From Mercurialis annua (Eukaryota > Streptophyta > Magnoliopsida > Malpighiales > Euphorbiaceae): a stretch of 64,000 nucleotides of DNA. The first letter of the stretch is position 1. Each line of letters starts with the position of its first letter. Where the stretch lies: NCBI RefSeq assembly GCF_937616625.2, contig NC_065576.1, forward strand, positions 4,962,501 through 5,026,500, written 5' to 3'. A program made the position numbers and the translations under genes. Of this stretch, positions 56,919-64,000 are shown one piece after another. Under the pieces are notes generated by a model, which ran no database searches, was not told the origin of the DNA, and saw only the letters and a list, made by a program, of their open reading frames with translations.

Positions 56919-58377
56919 TTAACTAAATCTATATATTTTTCTTTAAAAAAATTATAAATTTATATATTAATATTTTTTTTATTTCAATTAATTTTTATGT
57001 GAAATATTTTTAATCAGCAGGAACTATTCACTAACATAGTCAAATATAAGTGTGTTTTAAATAAAAAGACATAGTACAAGAATATAATAGTGGAATTTTA
57101 AGAGTTTCTTAAAATTAAAAGAGTAAGAATATGTCGGAAAAAAAAAAGGAAATAGCAAGTTTAGACCCTTTGTGAACATTAATGTTAGTGTTATCTTTTT
57201 TGAGTGGGCTGGAGTAATTACCTAGAGCTCCGTGTGTATAATTTCAAATAGAAAGGTTACATTTGCAAATAGGAAATTAGGTATAAATTAACAAAGGGAC
57301 TTATTAGCAATTTCGGGCTATTTTGTGTCCAAGGTTTTCGGGCCAAATAGCAGTGCCCTTTTTAAAAAATAATTTGTTGTTTCAAGAATTTAATTATTTA
57401 TTTGTTCTCTTCATTAATAAATTTTAGGAATAATTAATTCAATACAACGGTTATACGCGTCATTCTTTTAACAAATTAATGAGATATCTGCAATTAAAAT
57501 ATTTAATAAAAAAAGTACAAATTGTTATTCAATAATTCAATATCACAAACATTCATTGATTTGTTGTAAGAATGATGTAGCACAACTGTTATGTGGAATA
57601 ATTACTCAAGGTGTATTGTCTGATATTTTTAATGATGAAAATTGCTTCATACATTTTTAATTATCGTTTCATCGTTTAACTTCATTATACTTTTTTTTTC
57701 TGTAACCAACTCTTTTTTATCTTTTTATTATGTCACTCATATTAAATTTTATTTTTAAAAAATTTAAAATAATAATTAGACAAATTAATAACTTTTTGTT
57801 TTATAACTATATTTAGAATTATTTAGAGCTTTTACTTTTGAGATGTATTGAAAACTGAAACATGTTCAAAAATGGAGCATCCTCGAAAATAAAAGTTCTA
57901 AAGTTGCGAATAGAGTACTGAAAATTCACGAAAGACGAATTTTTCAGTTTAATTAGAACTATGTAAAGGTCTATTCTAAATTGTCATGTTTTGGCTTGTA
58001 TAAGAACTTTTTGTTTTAGAGCAGCAAGTTAAGCGAAAATTTGTTTAAAAGGAAAACAGAAGAAAAAGGGAGACAGGAATAGTAATGAAAAGCAGATAGC
58101 CATTGTTGAATGTATTTTGCACCTTTTTTCCTCCTTAACGCACTTGATCTATGTGCTTAATTAGAAGAAGTTTCAACTTTTGGTATGTACCAAGTGAAAA
58201 GTAATAATTACATGGTTAAAAAATGTCAAAATCTCTAAGTCCCTTGAAATATACAATCTAGGATAGGTTCATGCTAAAATACTGAGAATGGAATGTAAGT
58301 GATGTTGATTAAAGACAAATATTCAATCTCTATCTAAAATACTACTATAAGATAATTTAAACACATAAAATATTTAA
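56919..58377. other. Intergenic stretch including right arm of the wide inverted repeat
   Basis: Positions 57290-57365 are the inverted partner of 45232-45300. The remainder shows no gene. Confidence 0.45.
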
Positions 58378-58712
58378 GGCTAAATCCATTTTTGGGTCTT
58401 TAAAGTAATATTTTGATCCCTTCCATGGATCTCATTTAGACATAAAATTAAACTTTTTTTATTTGACAAAAGTTTAAAAAAAAAATTCTAAATTGACCCT
58501 TTTTACATTAGATTAACTTTTTATATTAAAATGATCATTTTTAAATAAATTTTTTTAATTTTTGTTTAGTAAAGAAAGGGCAATTTTATGTTTTATAGTA
58601 CAATTGAAATGAAAAAAAAAATGCAAATTAGGGTAAAATTGACAAATTTTCAACGTTAAGGTAGGATTGAAAAGGGGACGAAAGGTCGGAGTTTTTTTTA
58701 AGGCATTAAGCC
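58378..58712. mobile_element. Mutator-type MITE, relative of the one at 16994
   Basis: Ends GGCTAAATCC and GGCATTAAGCC are inverted. The right arm shares AATTGACAAATTTTCAACGT with the KAI2 intron element. Target duplication not clear. Confidence 0.55.
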
Positions 58713-60375
58713 ATATATATATATTGTATTCTTAAGTATTTAAAATATTTGGATAGGGATTTCTCAAGTTCATTTTGAATTTGAGAAGATCATATTTACG
58801 ATCTACACCGTTCATTATAAAATGGACGATGGATCAAAAAAGTATAATTTTAATCAAATTAATCTACACCATCAATTTTACAATGAATGGTGTAGATCGT
58901 GAACATAACCCCTTCAAATTCAAATGAACTTGAGAGAATCCCAATCCAAAATATTTTTATAATTTTTTACGGGATTTGTTTTCCTCCTAAATTTTTCTAT
59001 AATGAGCAATTAACATTAAAATCTTTTTTTATTTTTTATTTTTAATAATTAATATTAATAACATTTTATAATTCAATTAACCGAAATAACCAACTGAATC
59101 AAATTTTTTATTTTGGTTGATTATAATTTTATTTATATACATTTCGGGTTATGATATAACTATTTAAAATTAAAAAGGATTGATTTTAATTAATTTGATT
59201 TATTTTGATGACCGAACCAAACGAGTTTCACCCGATATGCAAATACTTTATCAGTAGACTTTGATGAATCCATATAATGGCGGAGGGTCGAGCCCGTGTG
59301 GTCGCCCTCCCTGCTCCAGCCAGAGAATGTGTGGTTTAGGTCATTTGTTTCAATTGAAAGGGATAACCTATTCTAGGGTTAAGACACATTTTGGCCCATC
59401 ATTTAACAAAATAATTAATGGGCCAAATTGGCCCTTTATCTATTTATAGAAAGAGAAGTCAATTTTGAAGTTATTCAAATTTAAGTTTGTCAAAAGATCT
59501 AATTTACCTTCCAATTTTTAACCTAATTATTTATTTTTGAATTTTTTTAACTTCTTTAATTACTCTTTAATTTTTAATTTATCTTAAATTTTTTGATTAT
59601 TTTCTAGTACTATTTATTTTCTCTTTCAAAATCAAACTTTTTCATTTGAGTAACTTACTTCTATCTTATTCTAGTTTAATTATACAAATTATTTATATAA
59701 TTGTATAATAATTATATTAATTGTGTTTTTATGTTATTTACAAATTACAAGACATGAAAAATAAATTAAAAATTCTATAATAAATAAATATTTTTTCAAT
59801 TATTGCCATTAATAAAAAAAATTATATATTTTTTTAAATTTTAAATCCCGCCTCCAGGCTCCAGCAGTCCGAATTCTGGCCCGCCACTGAATCAATGGGG
59901 AGACTTCGATCAATGTGGAATATATTTAGAAAATGAACACAAACATGATGAGATTCCTTTAATCATGGTTAAATTCATTATAAATTATTCATAAAAAAGA
60001 ATACATTATAAATTATAAATCATTTACAATATCCTAACAATCTAAACTCCCAACTCCCAAGTTACTTCCTTCTACAATAATGTGAATCGCCATCATGTTA
60101 CAAAGAAAGTGACATTAGGAAGATTTTTTTAAATTTATTTGTCTACAGACAAATGACACCTGTCTCATTACTAAAATAGAAGTGATGCACATGCAAATGA
60201 ATTTTATTGTACTTGGAAATTAATCTTAACGACAAAATTTGTCAAACCAAAAGACACCCACTTCAATAGATAACTAATGCTTAGGACAATTTTGCACCAC
60301 TCTATATGCTTGGCATTGTGAGAAATACATTACTGATTGAAGCAAAGTCGTAACTAAGCAAAAGTACTGGAAAAT
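58713..60375. other. Intergenic stretch with degraded repeats
   Basis: No gene. 58790-58930 contains an inverted pair (GATCTACACCGTTCATT and AATGGTGTAGATCGTGA). A frame at 59261-59449 has no similarity. GGCTCCAGCAGTCC near 59856 looks like old transposon debris. Confidence 0.4.
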
Positions 60376-60713
60376 GAGCAAAGGGTCAATCCAGTCCCTC
60401 AATTTGTAATTTAGAGTTAAATAATTCAATTTCAGTCATGTTAATCAATTAAGGACAATTCTTTTGTTTTTCAATCATTTAATGATAAAATTGTACGGTG
60501 TGAACAAGTTTAAGGATCAAGATAGTACAATTTTATCCTTAATTGATCTAAAAATAGATATTATTGTCCTTAATTGATCCAAAAATTAAAGGTGCTATTA
60601 GTTTTACGAATAAAAAAATATTATCTTTAATTGATTAAAAAAATTAAAATTAACTTATTCGATCCTAAATTACAAGTTTAAGAACGGAATTGACCCTTTA
60701 TTCAATAGAAAAA
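60376..60713. mobile_element. Fold-back TIR element
   Basis: Left AAAGGGTCAATCCAGTCCCT and right (AACGGAATTGACCCTTT) are inverted, and the arms continue with AATTTGTAATTTAG and its complement. About 338 bp, non-coding, target duplication unclear. Confidence 0.65.
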
Positions 60714-61163
60714 CCAAAAGGGAAAAATTCTGAATAATCAAATTAAACTAGTTGGTTGCATTCGATTTTCAGAATAATTTAACTTTTTAGCTTGATTTGA
60801 TGATTTAATTCTGCTTATGCACAACCCCTAATATAAAGGTTAAAATGAGTAAATCTTGAGCAATAATGAATTAGGAATGGAATGAAATACATAGTATATA
60901 TCAATAACACTGTACACTAAGATAGAAAACAACCCTTTAAACTTTTTTCTAATGGTTTCTTGTCTTCTCTCTCAGGGAACATTATCAAACACTTGTATCC
61001 ACATTTCCATTATTTGCTGGATCTAACATTATAACGAAATTCAGAATTCAAACACTAAGCAGTTACCAGTTTTACTCTTCTCTCTTTGAGAGACAGAGCA
61101 GGATGATCATGATCGGACAAACCCGATTTCTTCGATTCCTCCGATTTCGGAATCCGCAGCATT
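60714..61163. other. SBT1.7 3' flank
   Basis: Includes the subtilase 3' untranslated region on the minus strand. No other gene. Confidence 0.45.
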
Positions 61164-63449
61164 CTAAGTCCAGCTAACGGCAATCGGACTCGAAACGATA
61201 TGTTTTCCGTCCGACCACTCTAAACGAGCAAACACATTCGTATTCATCGGCATTTTGCTTCCTGTGAATGTAACAGTATACGATTTCTTCTCGTTCGCTT
61301 GGTCAAAACGCAGCGTTTCAGGCGCTACCGAGATTTTAACACCTGAAGCTTGACCTGAAATTGTAGCCTTATAAGTTCCTGCAGAGCCTACATTAGTAAG
61401 TGTTCGTGTGTGTTTAACGACACTAGCACCACCGGTACTATCAAAGTTAACGGCAAAAGACGGATAATTCAGATCATTAAGGCTATACTTCTTGCTGGAA
61501 TCGCATGAGAATTGCTTCCTCGCAAGACTGGTGATTTGTGCTGCTGTATAATTTAACCCGCAGAGAAAACTCAAGTAATCATCCACCGTTAGATCATAAA
61601 CAAGACCCGGATTAAGTGCGGATACCGGGTCTACATGTCCGGCGCCGTGATCAAACGGAGTAGAATCTTTACCAGTAGCAACATCCTGCAGTTTCTGACC
61701 ATTTTTATACGTTACATAAGCTGTAGTCATCAATGCTGATCTAATAGCTGCAGGGGTCCACTCTGGGTGAACCGCCTTGAGTAATGCCGCGAGGCCGCTA
61801 ACATGTGGGCAGGACATCGAGGTGCCGGAGATGATATTAAACTCCACGCGCCGCGTATCAGTGGCTAAACCGGTCGGTCCGACCGCACCGGACCATCCGG
61901 CTAAGATATTAACACCAGGGGCTATAATGTCTGGTTTTAGAATTTGTGGTGTGATTGAATTAGGCCCTCTTGAACTAAAAGCTGCAACAACAGGTGATGG
62001 TTCAATCCCAACTTTTGTGCCTTCAAAAAAAATTGTGACCGTTGGATTTGGATCTGAATTTAAATATTTCTTAATTTCGTTGCCGAATTTTTCACCAACT
62101 GATGTCGCCGGTAATAAGTGAGCATCAGCTACTAATTCTTCACCGTTAGCAGCTGTATTAGCTAAAACCATACCTAAACCGCCGGCGGCTTTGACAACAG
62201 CGCCCTTTTGAACTCTAGCATTCACTCCACGGTCACATAACACAATTTTTCCGGCGACTTTTTCCGGTATTAAAGAATCCATCATGCATAAATTCCCGTT
62301 AGTTGAATTACTTGCATTACCGGCGTAAACAAACGGCAAAAGCTTTGCTGGCAAAGAATTTCCCTTGAACAAAGAAACTCCGGAGTAATTTCTTCCGTTC
62401 CCCAGACTAACAGAAGCCGGAAAATCACGGTCTAATGTTCCGGCGCCGACAGTGGTGATCCACGGAGCTACATTTGATAAACTATAAGAAGTGGGTCCCG
62501 CATTTCCGGCGGAACAGGACACTAATATACCTTTTTCCATAGCAGCAAATGCACCGGTGGCGACGCTATCTTTGTAATAATCAGACATGCCACCGCCGAG
62601 TGACATGGACATAACATCAACGCCGTCAGCAATGGCGGAGTCCATGGCAGCTAAAATATCGGAGCTAAAACAGCCGCCCATCCAGCATACTTTGTAAACA
62701 GCCACCCGAGCACGCGTGGCCATTCCACGCGCCGTCCCTGTTGCATAACCGAGAAGGCTAGCACCTTCCACCACCGATCCAGCCGCAGTAGAAGCTGTAT
62801 GAGTGCCGTGACCGTCGTCGTCTCTTGGAGATTTGGATTCTTTAGTTTCATCAACTGGGCCTAACGTGGCCTCGTAGCCTTTAGCGAAAAATCTAGCACC
62901 GATTAATTTCCGGTTACAGTTACCGGCGGTGAAGTTCGTACCGGTTTCACACTTGCCTTTCCATGTACTGGGTATCGGACCCATTCCGGTATCGACAAAG
63001 CTCTTGCTCTCCGGCCAAACACCGGTATCCAATACACCAACGATCACACTGCTAACCGAGTCAGACTCAGGGAAAAAATCAGCACTCTTATCGAGTCCAA
63101 GAAACTCAGGAGTGCGAGTCGTATGCAACTCGTATCTCAACTCAGGCAAAACAGAGAGAATACCAGGTCGAGCCATGAGCAACTCAGCTTCTTGAGAAGT
63201 TAACCGAGTCGAAAACCCATGAATTGCATTCTCATAAGTGTAAACAATCTCAGCCGAGTCAGACACAGATTTAAGAGACGAGTCGTACCAGTGAGTGTGG
63301 TGTTCAAAACTCGCTGGCATCTCAGATTTCGCCATGTGAACAATGTAAGTACCTTTAATATCATCGTCATCGTTCTGTACTGACGCCATTGAAATATGAC
63401 AGCAGCCCAGAAGGAGAAGGGCAGTGATGACAGCCATTAATGGCTTCAT
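61164..63449 (-). CDS. SBT1.7: Subtilisin-like serine protease, SBT1.7/ARA12 type
   Basis: Seen: one uninterrupted exon of 761 residues. A signal peptide at about 1-22 (MKPLMAVITALLLLGCC...), an I9 inhibitor propeptide at about 33-109, and a mature start near TTRTPEFLGL (110). The catalytic residues are intact: Asp141 in VLDTGVWPES, His214 in DDGHGTHTA, oxyanion Asn316 in SAGNAGP and Ser544 in SGTSMSCPHVSG. A protease-associated (PA) domain lies between His and Ser (about 375-460), and a fibronectin-like C-terminal domain ends in VSWT. Several Asn-X-Ser/Thr sites suggest glycosylation. Known: plant SBT1 subtilases are secreted; Arabidopsis SBT1.7 acts in the cell wall, including seed-coat mucilage release through pectin methylesterase control. 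Length and lack of introns match SBT1.7. Substrate is inferred from the relative only; other SBT1 paralogues remain possible. Confidence 0.94.
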   Translation of the reverse strand: MKPLMAVITALLLLGCCHISMASVQNDDDDIKGTYIVHMAKSEMPASFEHHTHWYDSSLKSVSDSAEIVYTYENAIHGFSTRLTSQEAELLMARPGILSVLPELRYELHTTRTPEFLGLDKSADFFPESDSVSSVIVGVLDTGVWPESKSFVDTGMGPIPSTWKGKCETGTNFTAGNCNRKLIGARFFAKGYEATLGPVDETKESKSPRDDDGHGTHTASTAAGSVVEGASLLGYATGTARGMATRARVAVYKVCWMGGCFSSDILAAMDSAIADGVDVMSMSLGGGMSDYYKDSVATGAFAAMEKGILVSCSAGNAGPTSYSLSNVAPWITTVGAGTLDRDFPASVSLGNGRNYSGVSLFKGNSLPAKLLPFVYAGNASNSTNGNLCMMDSLIPEKVAGKIVLCDRGVNARVQKGAVVKAAGGLGMVLANTAANGEELVADAHLLPATSVGEKFGNEIKKYLNSDPNPTVTIFFEGTKVGIEPSPVVAAFSSRGPNSITPQILKPDIIAPGVNILAGWSGAVGPTGLATDTRRVEFNIISGTSMSCPHVSGLAALLKAVHPEWTPAAIRSALMTTAYVTYKNGQKLQDVATGKDSTPFDHGAGHVDPVSALNPGLVYDLTVDDYLSFLCGLNYTAAQITSLARKQFSCDSSKKYSLNDLNYPSFAVNFDSTGGASVVKHTRTLTNVGSAGTYKATISGQASGVKISVAPETLRFDQANEKKSYTVTFTGSKMPMNTNVFARLEWSDGKHIVSSPIAVSWT

Positions 63450-64000
63450 TTTGGAGAAATTAATGAAAATTTTGAGAAAAAAGATGAGTACAGAGGAATT
63501 GGATGAGATTAGAGAGGGAGATGAGTTGGGTTTAATAGGTAGCGAGTGGTTGTCTGTTTGTTTGAATGATTGGTTCGAGACAGAAAGAGAGAGATGATTA
63601 TTAATTAGGGTGAAAAAATGGTGTGAATGTCAGTTCTAAAAGAGAGAAAAAAAGAGTGTGTAATTGTGTAATCTAGTGATAAATACAGCTTTGCTCACAT
63701 GTATTCTGGCCTTTTTATTCCACATTTTCACATCTTTAATCTGTTTTTATTCATCTTTTGGCAGAGAATAAAGGAAATAAAATCGAGAAATTTATAAACA
63801 AAATTCAAGGAATTTTAAGCTATAAAGTATTCTGTTTCGTATATATTTTTGGTATTTTTTAATGATGAATTTATATATAAAAATTATATAAATCATATTG
63901 ATAATGATAATTGATCGAATATTTTTGAAAGGTCGACTCATTAGATTAAATGAACTATACAAATTGATATGTATAATTCGTTTAATTTCCATGTCGTATT
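63450..64000. other. SBT1.7 upstream region
   Basis: Leader and promoter of the minus-strand subtilase. The first ~200 bp is purine-rich on the plus strand (GAGAGAGA runs), i.e. a CT-rich leader, common in plant genes. No other gene supported. Confidence 0.45.

Noticed and set aside
61777..63195. Plus-strand frames within the subtilase
   Set aside because: Antisense shadows of a complete subtilase with intact catalytic residues.
1..64000. tRNA, rRNA or other structured RNA genes
   Set aside because: No cloverleaf-type B-box or rRNA motif was noticed in a reading by eye; a covariance-model scan would be needed to exclude them.

Overview
The window is nuclear DNA of a flowering plant, almost certainly a eudicot: AT-rich, intron-bearing genes with GT-AG introns, widely spaced genes, and many small transposons and LTR retrotransposons. 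All recognised genes have clear plant families. The species cannot be named from the sequence alone.

Layout. 1-8915 (minus): the N-terminal ~652 residues of a SRFR1-type TPR immune regulator, 14 exons, running off the left edge. 8916-14861: small inverted-repeat elements and a non-autonomous LTR element (10375-13189). 14862-17998 (minus): a complete two-exon KAI2 alpha/beta-hydrolase receptor whose intron holds two Mutator-type miniature elements. 18875-21335: a second non-autonomous LTR element. 24027-26829 (minus): a five-exon Lunapark (LNP) ER-junction protein, with broken NPH3-like and PPR gene fragments upstream. 31761-32048 (plus): a group 6 LEA protein. 33062-34257 (plus): a Raf-like kinase of the CBC/HT1-like group. 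35013-36973: a third non-autonomous LTR element with unusual TA...TA ends. 37660-41575: terminal-inverted-repeat elements and a degenerate minisatellite. 42070-43053 (plus): a serine-rich protein resembling membrane-associated kinase regulators. 45827-55820: an old solo LTR split by an 8.9 kb gag-only LTR element with nearly identical 2.4 kb LTRs. 61164-63449 (minus): an intronless subtilase of the SBT1.7 type.

The genes do not form one pathway. The one meaningful neighbourhood is SRFR1 next to KAI2, which are also consecutive loci in Arabidopsis. The rest is a gene-poor interval shaped by transposons. None of the four paired-LTR elements shows a pol gene, so all would depend on proteins supplied from elsewhere.

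The most unusual structure is the pair of different palindromic tandem arrays in the two related LTR families nested at 45827-55820. The inner element's two LTRs appear to differ essentially by one 18-bp array unit. No RNA genes or CRISPR arrays were found. All comparisons were by eye; exon borders come from splice signals, reading frame and remembered family sequence.
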